From positions 124,001 through 188,000 of the forward strand of contig CAITIQ010000291.1 of NCBI GenBank assembly GCA_903892415.1: DNA of 64,000 nt. The letters run 5' to 3'. The notes beneath the pieces are model-generated. The model searched no databases and was not told the DNA's origin. It saw nothing but the letters and a program-made list of their open reading frames with translations. The position numbers were made by a program, and so were the translations under genes. Shown here piece by piece: positions 52,259 through 60,202 of this stretch (its first letter is position 1; every line of letters starts with the position of its first letter). The stretch comes from an uncultured delta proteobacterium. GTDB lineage: Bacteria > Myxococcota_A > Polyangia > Polyangiales > Polyangiaceae.

Positions 52259-52693
52259 TCAGGGCGGACATTGGCAGCTGGCTTGCTGCAATCTCAGCGA
52301 CGCTCGGTTGACCTTCTCATTTGCGAGGCCGCAGCGTTCATCCTCAGGGCCTGTAAGTCGGCACAAGGCCGCCGCAGAGCGCTTCATTGACCCGAAGGCT
52401 GAGCAGCTCCGCTCGCAGCCAGTTGGGGCCGGGGCTTGCAGTGGCGCCGCAGGGGTTTGCGCGCCTGCGGCAGACGGTGCAACAGCGGGAACTCCAATCC
52501 CTGCGAGCTCGGCCTCGGCGCGCTCGAGCTCCGCTAACAACTCCTCTGCGGTGGGCTCACGGCCCAAGGGAAAGCCGTCCGCTTTACCCGCGGTCGCTAG
52601 CGTTTCCTGCTCGGGGGCCCGAGCTGCTGGGCGGGAAGAGCAGTTGAGGAGCCCAACCAGCAGAAAGCTCAACCCGAAAGCCGATAGCTTCAT
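52259..52693 (-). CDS. small Cys-rich lipoprotein
   Basis: About 144 residues from the ATG at 52693: signal peptide, lipobox LLNC (Cys18), an Ala/Pro/Glu-rich middle (EPTAEELLAELERAEAELAG is helical), and a C-terminal cysteine cluster (GCERSC, ALCRL, DERCG, ASCQC). Paired helices joined by disulfides would explain the pattern. I do not recognise the family. It lies 77 nt before the exported TldD on the same strand and may be co-transcribed with it. It is divergent from hflX with about 100 nt between starts. Confidence 0.65.
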   Translation of the reverse strand: MKLSAFGLSFLLVGLLNCSSRPAARAPEQETLATAGKADGFPLGREPTAEELLAELERAEAELAGIGVPAVAPSAAGAQTPAAPLQAPAPTGCERSCSAFGSMKRSAAALCRLTGPEDERCGLANEKVNRASLRLQQASCQCPP

Positions 52694-52794
52694 CGTCTTC
52701 GACGTTAACGCGATTGTGGACCGCGCCGAAACCCTTCTGGAGCGAGCGGTTGAGACAAGCGCTAGTCCTGCGGCTCGGGTAGTGTGCAGCACCC

Positions 52795-54177
52795 ATGACT
52801 GAGCCCGAAACCAAGCGCGCCATTCTCGTTACGATTCAGCCGCCGTATGTGTCCGATATCGAGCAGCGTGAAAACGTAGAAGAACTTTCGCGCCTCACGA
52901 CGACGCTTGGCTTGATCCCTGTTGCGACGATCAACCAAAAACGAGCGCATCCCCGCTCGGGGACCATCTTGGGCGTTGGCAAACTGAAAGAGCTCGCTGC
53001 GCTCACCGGCGGTACCGGCGTGACGGACGTACCCATTCAAGGACGAGCTTCGGAGGGGGAGGATGATGAAGAGGATGAGCCTTTTGATCCCGCGGCCCTC
53101 GGCGAAGGGCGTGAAGCCATTGCCGACGTGGTCGTGGTGGACCTGGAGCTCTCGCCGAGCGAGCAACGCAATCTCGAGCGAGCGACCGGCAAGGAGGTGC
53201 TCGATCGCACGCAAGTGATCGTCGAGATATTTCACCGGCACGCCAAGAGTCGTGAAGCCAGGTTGCAGGTCGAGATCGCGCGGCTTACCTATGTCGCCCC
53301 TCGGCTGCGGGAGGCGGGCGCTGGGCGTGATCGTCAACGCGGAGGAATAGGTGGTAAGGGTGCCGGTGAGAGCGCCCTGGAGCTCGATAAGCGCCGCATT
53401 CGCGATCGCATCTCCGAGCTCAAACGCGAGATTGAAGCGATTCGAACAGAGCAGGCTACGCGCCGGGCAGCGCGCAAAGAGCAGCGGCGGGTTGCGCTCG
53501 TCGGCTACACCAACGCTGGCAAGTCCTCGTTGATGCGGGCGCTAACGGGCAGTGAGGTCTACGTTGCAGATAAGCTATTCGCGACGCTCGATACCACCGT
53601 TCGTGCTTTACGCCCGGAAACGACCCCACGCATTCTGGTGAGTGACACGGTTGGCTTCATCAAGAAGCTTCCGCACGAGCTCGTTGCGTCCTTCCGCTCG
53701 ACACTGGATGAGGCGCTCGAGGCCTCTTTGCTGCTGTTCGTCGTGGACGCTGCGGACCCAACTTTCCGCGCCCAATTGGAGGTTACACAGTCGGTGTTGC
53801 GGGAGATTGGCGCGACCGAGATGGCGTCGACGATCGTGCTCAACAAGCGCGACAAACTGACGGAGGAGGACGTGGCGCGGATCGATCGCGAGGTCCGTGC
53901 GGAGGTCTCCGATAGGGTGCTTTGGATCTCAACCCGAGACCCGAATGACGTGCTCAAAGTGCGAGACGCTATCGTTGAGCACTTTGACGGAGCCTTCGAG
54001 GAGGCCGAAGTGTTTGTGCCTTACGCAGAGCACGCCCGGATCCACCACATCCACTCCGAGGCTACTGTCTTGGCTGAGCGTCATGATGACGAGGGCACGC
54101 ACTTGCGCGTGCGCGCGGCTCACGCTGCCTTGGAACGGCTCGGTATTTCAACACCTTCAGAAACGCGTTCGGACTGA
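52795..54177 (+). CDS. hflX: GTPase HflX
   Basis: A 460-residue ribosome-associated GTPase that splits stalled or heat-stressed ribosomes. The N-terminal HflX domain has HPRSGTILGVGKLKEL and the linker helices around KRRIRDRISELKREIEAIR. The G domain shows G1 GYTNAGKSS, G3 DTVGFIKKLPHELVASF and G4 NKRD. An acidic insertion between about 83 and 105 (ASEGEDDEEDEPFDPAA) interrupts the N-terminal domain, longer than in most HflX proteins. It is divergent from the small lipoprotein and convergent with the barrel gene, whose stop codon directly abuts. Confidence 0.94.
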   Translation: MTEPETKRAILVTIQPPYVSDIEQRENVEELSRLTTTLGLIPVATINQKRAHPRSGTILGVGKLKELAALTGGTGVTDVPIQGRASEGEDDEEDEPFDPAALGEGREAIADVVVVDLELSPSEQRNLERATGKEVLDRTQVIVEIFHRHAKSREARLQVEIARLTYVAPRLREAGAGRDRQRGGIGGKGAGESALELDKRRIRDRISELKREIEAIRTEQATRRAARKEQRRVALVGYTNAGKSSLMRALTGSEVYVADKLFATLDTTVRALRPETTPRILVSDTVGFIKKLPHELVASFRSTLDEALEASLLLFVVDAADPTFRAQLEVTQSVLREIGATEMASTIVLNKRDKLTEEDVARIDREVRAEVSDRVLWISTRDPNDVLKVRDAIVEHFDGAFEEAEVFVPYAEHARIHHIHSEATVLAERHDDEGTHLRVRAAHAALERLGISTPSETRSD

Positions 54178-55116
54178 CTACTCTTTCTCGAAGACGGTCT
54201 CGCCTTTGTCCCTACGCTCGCGGATGGCCGGCGCTGCGTCGGCAGGCGCTTCTCCACCCCACAGCGAAAAGCGCGTAGAGATGCCAAGCGAGAATACACC
54301 GTAGTTAGTGAAGGTCGGCGCATGGGTCAGTGTCGCTATGCGCCCTCGCGCCGCCAGGTCTGCTGACCAATTCTCGGCGAAGCTCCATGCGAGCCCCCCG
54401 CCGAGGTAAACCTCAGAGCGGACGTTGGTTCCCTCGAGGCCAACCTCGCCTTGCCAATACTCTTCTGTTTCGTGGGCGAAGGTGCCTTCCACGAACGGGC
54501 TCAATTGACCATCAAGAATGGCCAGGCTAACCCGCTGATTGGCGTATAGCCGTGAGGGCGCACGGAAGCCTTCGTCGTTCTCGTAGACATTGAGCAGGCC
54601 AGTCCCCGAGAGCGCAAGAGTGACGGGCGTGCTTGTGTCTTCGGCAAGTCGCACCGAGAGCCCAACACCGATGATGGGCACGACAGTCCCTGTTCCAGCC
54701 TGCAAGTGCTCGTGACTCTGGCCTTCGCGCCCAAGCACGTACGGATCTGGTTCGGTACGGCCTACCGGCAAGGAGAAGCCCAGCCTCATCATCGTAAAGA
54801 GGTTGTCTCGGCTTGCGGCGAGCCGAGCGACGAGCCAGGGGTCCGTGGGATCGACCAGTGTTTCGTCGTGATGATGGATGTCGTTCGGCACGAGCTTGGG
54901 AATGCCGTTCAATTCGCTGTAGGTCGGGTTGACGTCGGCGATGCGCAAGGACCAGCGCGCGTCGATGGCGAACCACTCGCTGAGGCCCAGCGAAAGGTCG
55001 AAGACCGTCTCCGCCATGAGCTGGTCAACGTGGTGGTTGTAGGGCGTGGGCGGCTTGCCGCCGTTGAAACATTCTGGCCCTAAGTCCGGACATTCAGCAA
55101 CGTGCGACACCGACAT
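54178..55116 (-). CDS. outer-membrane beta-barrel-like protein, 5' end interrupted
   Basis: The open part encodes amphipathic strands typical of small outer-membrane barrels (LVARLAASRDNLFTMMRLGF, GVGLSVRLAEDTSTPVTLAL, YGVFSLGISTRFSLWG). The ATG at 55116 is not the real start: the same frame stays open to 55209 and encodes more barrel-like sequence (NLPVGGSSNQPIVPGQLAL). Farther up in the same frame, after two TGA codons, there is a signal peptide. So the natural gene probably starts at 55290. It is either disrupted, read through, or affected by a sequence error. Function unknown; partner of the thioredoxin-like lipoprotein gene just upstream. Confidence 0.6.
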   Translation of the reverse strand: MSVSHVAECPDLGPECFNGGKPPTPYNHHVDQLMAETVFDLSLGLSEWFAIDARWSLRIADVNPTYSELNGIPKLVPNDIHHHDETLVDPTDPWLVARLAASRDNLFTMMRLGFSLPVGRTEPDPYVLGREGQSHEHLQAGTGTVVPIIGVGLSVRLAEDTSTPVTLALSGTGLLNVYENDEGFRAPSRLYANQRVSLAILDGQLSPFVEGTFAHETEEYWQGEVGLEGTNVRSEVYLGGGLAWSFAENWSADLAARGRIATLTHAPTFTNYGVFSLGISTRFSLWGGEAPADAAPAIRERRDKGETVFEKE

Positions 55117-55206
55117 AGGCGCGAACGACTGCTCTAGCCGCAGGGCCAGCTGTCCAGGAACGATAGGTTGATTGCTCGACCCGCCGACCGGCAGGTTGGG
55201 ATTGGT

Positions 55207-55290
55207 TCAGGCCCCTCAGGCCTCGGCCGAGAGCGCCCTCGGCCACGCCGCTGCAGTCAGTACGAAGGCAATACGCGCGAGCGTTCTCAT
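55207..55290 (-). other. detached signal-peptide reading frame, separated from the barrel by two in-frame TGA
   Basis: From the ATG at 55288-55290 (overlapping the thioredoxin-like stop as ATGA) the frame reads MRTLARIAFVLTAAAWPRA and ends in LSAEA, a good type-I signal peptide. It then meets TGA (55216-55218), GGG GCC, TGA (55207-55209), and continues in the same frame into the barrel. Two GGCCTGA copies 9 bp apart carry the two stops. Confidence 0.7.
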
Positions 55291-55970
55291 TTCGCCTGTG
55301 CGGCCTTGCTCAAGGCCTCCTCGAGCTTGGGCAAGTCAAACCCTGAGACCGTTGCAACTTGATTGCCCGCCTGATCGAAAACGAGGACGTGAGGCAGCAC
55401 GCTTGCTCCTTTTAGATAGCGAGCTGCTAATGGTGTATCCCAGTCCCCAACGTCGAGCTTGCGATAGGCGACCCCGGACCTGCTTTCCATCAGCTTGAGC
55501 ACCGCCGTGTCCAGGTTGCGGCATGGCTCACACCACTTTGCAGAGAAGTCCACGATGGTCACCTTCCCAGACGCCAAGTGAGGCTTGAGATCGAGGACGT
55601 CTTCGCCGTCGTTGGCTACTTGCTTAACATCCAGTCCCGAGGCCGGCGTGGCCCAGCCTATGTAGGCGCCCTTGCCCGCACCGGCGACCAGGTTCCACTC
55701 CTCGTCCTTCGGCTTGCTCTTCTCCGCGAGCGCCAACACGTTGACGGACGGCTCTGCAACGACCGTCAGCTCAGCTTTGCGCTGGTTGAAGGCGGTCTTG
55801 AACACGCCATCTTCAGCGATCAACGCTTTGGCCATTGATTCACCACACTCTGCGCAGTCGAGATCGGTGAAGGACAAGACGGTGGTTTTTGCGTCGTCTG
55901 GGAGGCCGCCAGCCTTGCACGCGGTTACGAGCAGCAGAGCCCCGAGCAGCTTTCCAATTTGCAACGCCAT
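55287..55970 (-). CDS. lipoprotein with HMA-like and thioredoxin domains
   Basis: A 227-residue protein with lipobox LLVTAC (Cys18). An HMA-like domain follows, about 30-90, with DLDCAECGESMAKAL (CxxC at 39/42) and an alternating strand-helix pattern. The C-terminal thioredoxin domain has FSAKWCEPCRN (CxxC at 147/150) and the cis-Pro in GASVLPHVLVF. The protein should be exported and lipid-anchored, with thiol-disulfide exchange activity; the HMA part may bind metal or act as a docking domain. Its stop overlaps the ATG of the barrel's signal peptide by 4 nt, linking the two products. Confidence 0.8.
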   Translation of the reverse strand: MALQIGKLLGALLLVTACKAGGLPDDAKTTVLSFTDLDCAECGESMAKALIAEDGVFKTAFNQRKAELTVVAEPSVNVLALAEKSKPKDEEWNLVAGAGKGAYIGWATPASGLDVKQVANDGEDVLDLKPHLASGKVTIVDFSAKWCEPCRNLDTAVLKLMESRSGVAYRKLDVGDWDTPLAARYLKGASVLPHVLVFDQAGNQVATVSGFDLPKLEEALSKAAQAK

Positions 55971-56041
55971 GACAGCGTGCGCTTATCACCGCGTAGGGCA
56001 GGACGCTCGTGGCAAACGCCTAACGACGGCTCAGAAGGCAA

Positions 56042-56575
56042 CTAGCTTTGCACACCGACCTGCACTCGTAGCGTGAAGGGCTCCTTACTTCCGAGGCCCT
56101 CCTGGCTAACGCTGACGCTCCCAAGTCCTTCAAAGCTGCGGAGGATCTCCGCCTCACAGGCCTCCCGTGTTTCAACCGTATTGGGGGCATGCAATCGATC
56201 AAGGAGGGTTAGCTTGAACTCGCTACGGCTGAAGTGCAGAGGCGCGAGGCTCGGCGTTTGCTCTAGCAATTCCACGGCTCGCAGGACTCGCTTCAGACTA
56301 TCCCCGAGCGGACCGAGCGAGGTTTCGGGGGCGCGCTTTCGCTGGTAGCTGAGTCCAACTCTCCCCTCCGAGAGGTCAAGCGCATAGTCCGACTCGTGAC
56401 CTACCAGAAGTACGGCCGGACCCTCGTGAACATGGCTGTAGTCCACGACGTCGATCAGCGTCTCCGGAAGTGCCTTCTGCCGAATCCAACCGTGGAACGC
56501 CTCAAGGACTCGAGGTGCATCGGGCGCGATTCCCCCGGCGACATAAACTTTAAGACCGATACGTGAGCTGAGCAT
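56042..56575 (-). CDS. conserved protein of unknown function next to sulfite reductase
   Basis: A 177-residue soluble protein with AGGA (AGGACATAT) before the ATG. No signal peptide, membrane helix or catalytic motif that I recognise is present. Recognisable blocks are FHGWIRQKALPETLIDVVDY, VHEGPAVLLVGHESDYALD and LHAPNTVETREA. I recall similar proteins annotated only as hypothetical in several phyla, but I cannot name a family. It lies 7 nt after the sulfite/nitrite reductase gene, so co-transcription is very likely; a role in that pathway or in its cofactor assembly is inference. Confidence 0.7.
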   Translation of the reverse strand: MLSSRIGLKVYVAGGIAPDAPRVLEAFHGWIRQKALPETLIDVVDYSHVHEGPAVLLVGHESDYALDLSEGRVGLSYQRKRAPETSLGPLGDSLKRVLRAVELLEQTPSLAPLHFSRSEFKLTLLDRLHAPNTVETREACEAEILRSFEGLGSVSVSQEGLGSKEPFTLRVQVGVQS

Positions 56576-56582
56576 ATATGTC

Positions 56583-58832
56583 CTAGGAGGCCGTTAGCGC
56601 CCGGGCCTGCACCATACGCTCGTAGCACTGGTACGAGACATCAACGAACAGCTGCGCCTCTTCAATTCGTTGGTGGGCTGCCTCTGCAGAAGACTCATCC
56701 CCATCTCTGTGCGCCTTGAATAGGTAGTGGGCGAACTTGGCGCCAGCAAATGGATCGAGGAACAGTTTGGAGTCTACGAGTTCGGTCCGGAACGATTCCA
56801 CAATCTCATCGGCAGCTTCCCCCAAGTCAGGGAGTCTCTCGCGGGTGAGAGCGCGCGCGGCGGTTAACATGGCTCGGTAGGCACGTTGTGAGGCTTCCGT
56901 AGCGTTTTGATTGTCCAATAGCAGCTGAGCCTCGAACACCTCCCGCTCGGCAGCAGCAAGTGCCATGATCACGAACGGCACGACTTCACCGGCGCACTCA
57001 CCAACGCCCATATCGCCAATCGTGTATTCGCGCGGGTCGCCCCAATCCGAGTAGAAGCTGCGGTCCGCTTCGTAGGCTGGCGTCTCGGCGAGCGCCTCGA
57101 CCATCGTGCGAATCTCCTTTTTGCCGATGCGCTGAACAAAGCTAGTGAAGGACTCCTCCGGCCGGCGCTCAGCAACGAAGCGAGCGGTCAACCGCTTAAC
57201 CATCTCAGGCACGTTCTTCGACGGTATCGCGCCGATCGCCAGGCCGAAGGCCCCGCCATTCGCTTCCCATTGGCCGCCAACGACGACCTGAAAGTGAGGC
57301 ACGCGCCTGCCGCTGACGTTGCGACTGACGCCTAAGAAGCCCAAGTCGGCGACGTGATGCTGGCCACACGAGTTGAAGCAGCCGCTGGTTTTGATGTGTA
57401 GCGCTCGTGCTTCGGGCGCTAGCTCCTCCTGGATGACCGTCAGCCGCTTTCGTAGCTCCCCAGCCAAGCCACGGGAGGACGAGATACCGAGTTTGCAGGT
57501 GTCAGTGCCTGGGCAAGAGGTGATGTCGGTGATCGTGCTTGCTCCGCCCTCGGCCAAGCCAATCGCTTGTAGCCGCTGAAAGAGTTCTGGTGCGTATTCA
57601 TTGCGCAACCAGCGCAGACAAAGGTTTTGCTCGACCGTGGTGCGCATGGTGTCACCGGTTAGCTCCCCAGCGATCTCGGCCAGCTTCCTAGCTTGATAGC
57701 TCGTTAGGTCCCCGAGTGGGAGCGTGACCGTGGCCACCGAGTAGCCAGGCTGCGCTTGGGGGCGCAGGTTCGTCTTGGCCCACGCGCGATAGGCATCGCT
57801 CTCTGCTTCGAGCGGCCTTGGCGCCGCTGCGATGGGCTTCTCATCGGTAAGCGTCAGATCCGCAAGATAGGCAGTGGCGCGCGGGTCGGCCTTCAGCTTC
57901 AGGCGCTCTTCACGCGCGAGTCGCGCGAACTCCTCGATACCAAGCTTCTTGATCACGAACTTGAGCCGAGCGCGCGCTCGATTCTCGCGCTCACCGTACT
58001 TGGTGAAGAGCCTGCAGACGGCCTGCATCATCGGCAAAAGCTCTTCCTCAGGGACGAACTCTTCCAGCAGCTTCGCCGCATGTGGCACGCTGCCAAGGCC
58101 GCCACCGACGTAAAAAGCGAAGCCGCGTTGCTTGCGGCCGTCCACTTCTCGAATACGTGCAACGCAGCCAATATCATGGAAGCTGGTGAGCCCGCAGGCG
58201 TGGTCGGCGCAGCCCGAGAAGGCAATCTTGAACTTCCGTCCAAAGTCCTGCGTATCGTCGTGGCCCATTAGGAAGTAGGTCGCCGCGTGAGCGTAGGGAG
58301 CGACGTCAAAGGACTCATCATTGCAAACGCCGGCGTACGGACAGGCGGTGATGTTGCGCACTGAGTTGCCGCAAGCCTCACGCGTCGTAACGCCCACTGC
58401 GCCGAGGCGCCGCATCATGTCGGGCGTGTCTTCGATGTGGACGAAGTGGAGCTGGATGTCTTGGCGCGTCGTGACGTGTAAGATCGCGTCGGAGTACTCT
58501 TCTGCGCACTCGGCCAGCACCTCGAGCTGCTCGAGCGTGACCTTGCCGTAGGGCAGTTTGACCCGTTGCATGCCGGGCGCGTCCCAAAGGGTTTGCGGTC
58601 CCTTCGTCAGTTCGCCAGAAGGGTAACTGAGCTGCTGTTGCGCCTCCCCGTCATGCCGCTGACCGTTGTCATAGCGCTGACCATAGACTCCTCGCCGAAG
58701 GCGGGTCTCGGCGAACAGCTTTTCCTCGAGCTTGCCGCGTCGTCGCAGATCAATCTCGGTCTCGAAGATGTCGATCTCTCGTCCCAGATTCTCCGGAAGA
58801 GACTTGGCAAGCCGTTCTTTCCAAGCAGTCAT
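56583..58832 (-). CDS. nitrite/sulfite reductase hemoprotein with C-terminal helical extension
   Basis: A 749-residue siroheme enzyme. Two NIR/SIR ferredoxin-like halves are seen. The cluster and siroheme ligands are intact: CPGTDTC near 444 (C-x5-C) and SGCFNSCGQHH near 482 (C-x3-C). The N-terminal half has TTREACGNSVRNIT and GCADHACGLTSFHDIGC. It reduces sulfite to sulfide or nitrite to ammonia with electrons from ferredoxin; the motifs cannot separate the two. Residues about 620-749 are an all-helical addition (QLLLDNQNATEASQRAY, AAHQRIEEAQLFVDVSYQ) with a HEPN-like look. Its own upstream gap holds overlapping dyads, suggesting separate control from the kinase upstream. Confidence 0.88.
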   Translation of the reverse strand: MTAWKERLAKSLPENLGREIDIFETEIDLRRRGKLEEKLFAETRLRRGVYGQRYDNGQRHDGEAQQQLSYPSGELTKGPQTLWDAPGMQRVKLPYGKVTLEQLEVLAECAEEYSDAILHVTTRQDIQLHFVHIEDTPDMMRRLGAVGVTTREACGNSVRNITACPYAGVCNDESFDVAPYAHAATYFLMGHDDTQDFGRKFKIAFSGCADHACGLTSFHDIGCVARIREVDGRKQRGFAFYVGGGLGSVPHAAKLLEEFVPEEELLPMMQAVCRLFTKYGERENRARARLKFVIKKLGIEEFARLAREERLKLKADPRATAYLADLTLTDEKPIAAAPRPLEAESDAYRAWAKTNLRPQAQPGYSVATVTLPLGDLTSYQARKLAEIAGELTGDTMRTTVEQNLCLRWLRNEYAPELFQRLQAIGLAEGGASTITDITSCPGTDTCKLGISSSRGLAGELRKRLTVIQEELAPEARALHIKTSGCFNSCGQHHVADLGFLGVSRNVSGRRVPHFQVVVGGQWEANGGAFGLAIGAIPSKNVPEMVKRLTARFVAERRPEESFTSFVQRIGKKEIRTMVEALAETPAYEADRSFYSDWGDPREYTIGDMGVGECAGEVVPFVIMALAAAEREVFEAQLLLDNQNATEASQRAYRAMLTAARALTRERLPDLGEAADEIVESFRTELVDSKLFLDPFAGAKFAHYLFKAHRDGDESSAEAAHQRIEEAQLFVDVSYQCYERMVQARALTAS

Positions 58833-58835
58833 CGT

Positions 58836-58863
58836 CTGTCTCTTATGACAGAAGGTTGTCTGT
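58836..58863. promoter_or_regulatory. two overlapping inverted repeats, possible operator of the sulfite/nitrite reductase gene
   Basis: CTGTC-N6-GACAG at 58836-58851 overlaps ACAGA-N6-TCTGT at 58848-58863. Both have 5-bp arms and a 6-nt centre. They lie between the kinase stop and the reductase ATG. The regulator is unknown. Confidence 0.4.
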
Positions 58864-58873
58864 TGGAAAAGAA

Positions 58874-60202
58874 CTATTGATTCTTTCTTGCTTTCCCCCG
58901 CGGCCGTTCAGGCTCTTTCTCGGCACTCTCAGCAAGGCCAGCCTTGGCGGGGTTCACGCTCACCACCACGATGTGGTCGCCAGGAGACGCCATGAACTCG
59001 TAGTCGGTGGCCTCTCTGCGCCCAATCTGGATGGTGACGCGATGCTTGCCAGGCTCGATTGGGATGGCCCGACCAGGCTCCGGAACGAGCAAGACCGCGC
59101 CATCCAGCTCGACCTCGGTGCGGGCGGGCAACATCGGGAAGGTGATCGAGGCCTTGGCGTTGCGGACCTGCATGCGTCGACCGATCACCAGGCCAAGGCC
59201 CAGCGCAAATACCAAACCGAGCGACAGCGCCGCAATTGTGGCCTTGTTGAAGCCGGGCTTGGCGGGTGCAACGTTGTTCGTCTGTTCGATTAGCGTCCGT
59301 GCGTCGATTGGCGGCGCCGCAATCGCAACCGGCTTGAGCAGCTGCGCCACCGTCCTCGAAACGGGGGCGGTGCGCACGAGGCGCGGCGCTTCGGGATTGC
59401 GATGGAGCGCTGACACGAGCTCGCCGAGGACTGAGCGATCAACGGTTTCGGCGGTATCGCAGAGCTCCCGGGCGGTCGGCCGTGCCGCCGGATCCCGCGC
59501 GAGGGCTCGCGCTAAGAGCGGGAGGGCCTCGAGTTCGGCAGGGAGGGTCTCCGCCCGTGTTGCGGCCTCAGCAAGGTCGGTTTCGTGAAAGAGGTGCCTA
59601 CCCAAGAGCGCCTCCGCCACGATGATTCCCCACGCCATTACGTCGTCCGCAGCGGTTGCCGGCTTTCCCAACGCAGCCTCCGCCGAGGTATAGCCGGGCT
59701 TTCCGCCGGGGCCATCGCGCGACGCGCCAAGCTTGTACGCGAGACCGAAGTCGATCAGCGTGACCTCGCCAAGCTCATCGACCAGCACGTTCTCGGGGCT
59801 GATGTCGCCGTGGCCAAAGCCTACCTCGTGCAGCTTGGCCAAAACCAACCCGAGCTCTCGACCAAGCCCCAGAGCAATATCCTGCTCCAATGGCCCTACC
59901 GAAAGCAGTCGGTCGAGCGAGGTGCCCTCGACGTATTCGAGCACGAGGTAGGGCAGCCCGCCCAAGTCGGAGGACTCCACGTAGCGCGGACAACCAACGA
60001 GTCCTTCGCTACGCAATACGGCGGTCTCGCGCCGCAGCGACTCCGCAACGGCGCCTGCAGCTGGCTCACCCAGGGGCACGCGTTTGACGACGAAGGAGCG
60101 CCCCGAGCGGTCTCCGAGCTTCACTGCCCGATAGACCTCGGTCATCGAACGCTTCGACAACTTGTCGATCAATAGCCATTCGCCGAAGGTTTCAGGCTTC
60201 AT
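58874..60202 (-). CDS. atypical membrane Ser/Thr protein kinase with PEGA-like domain
   Basis: A 442-residue protein. The kinase domain is divergent: the glycine loop reads LSKRSMTEVYRA without glycines, but Lys40 (VVKRV), HGDISPEN at 131-138 and DFG at 151-153 remain. After a short linker there is a membrane helix (IAALSLGLVFALGLGLVIG, about 327-347) and an external PEGA-like domain (TFPMLPARTEVELDGAVLL, EPGKHRVTIQIG). Lack of loop glycines suggests weak or altered catalysis. Its start overlaps the amidase stop by 4 nt, so the two are coupled. No clear link to sulfite reduction is known. Confidence 0.82.
   Translation of the reverse strand: MKPETFGEWLLIDKLSKRSMTEVYRAVKLGDRSGRSFVVKRVPLGEPAAGAVAESLRRETAVLRSEGLVGCPRYVESSDLGGLPYLVLEYVEGTSLDRLLSVGPLEQDIALGLGRELGLVLAKLHEVGFGHGDISPENVLVDELGEVTLIDFGLAYKLGASRDGPGGKPGYTSAEAALGKPATAADDVMAWGIIVAEALLGRHLFHETDLAEAATRAETLPAELEALPLLARALARDPAARPTARELCDTAETVDRSVLGELVSALHRNPEAPRLVRTAPVSRTVAQLLKPVAIAAPPIDARTLIEQTNNVAPAKPGFNKATIAALSLGLVFALGLGLVIGRRMQVRNAKASITFPMLPARTEVELDGAVLLVPEPGRAIPIEPGKHRVTIQIGRREATDYEFMASPGDHIVVVSVNPAKAGLAESAEKEPERPRGKARKNQ

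Noticed and set aside
55207..55218. Selenocysteine codons
   Set aside because: Two TGA codons 9 bp apart at a signal cleavage site in a barrel protein, with no evident SECIS stem; disruption or error is simpler.
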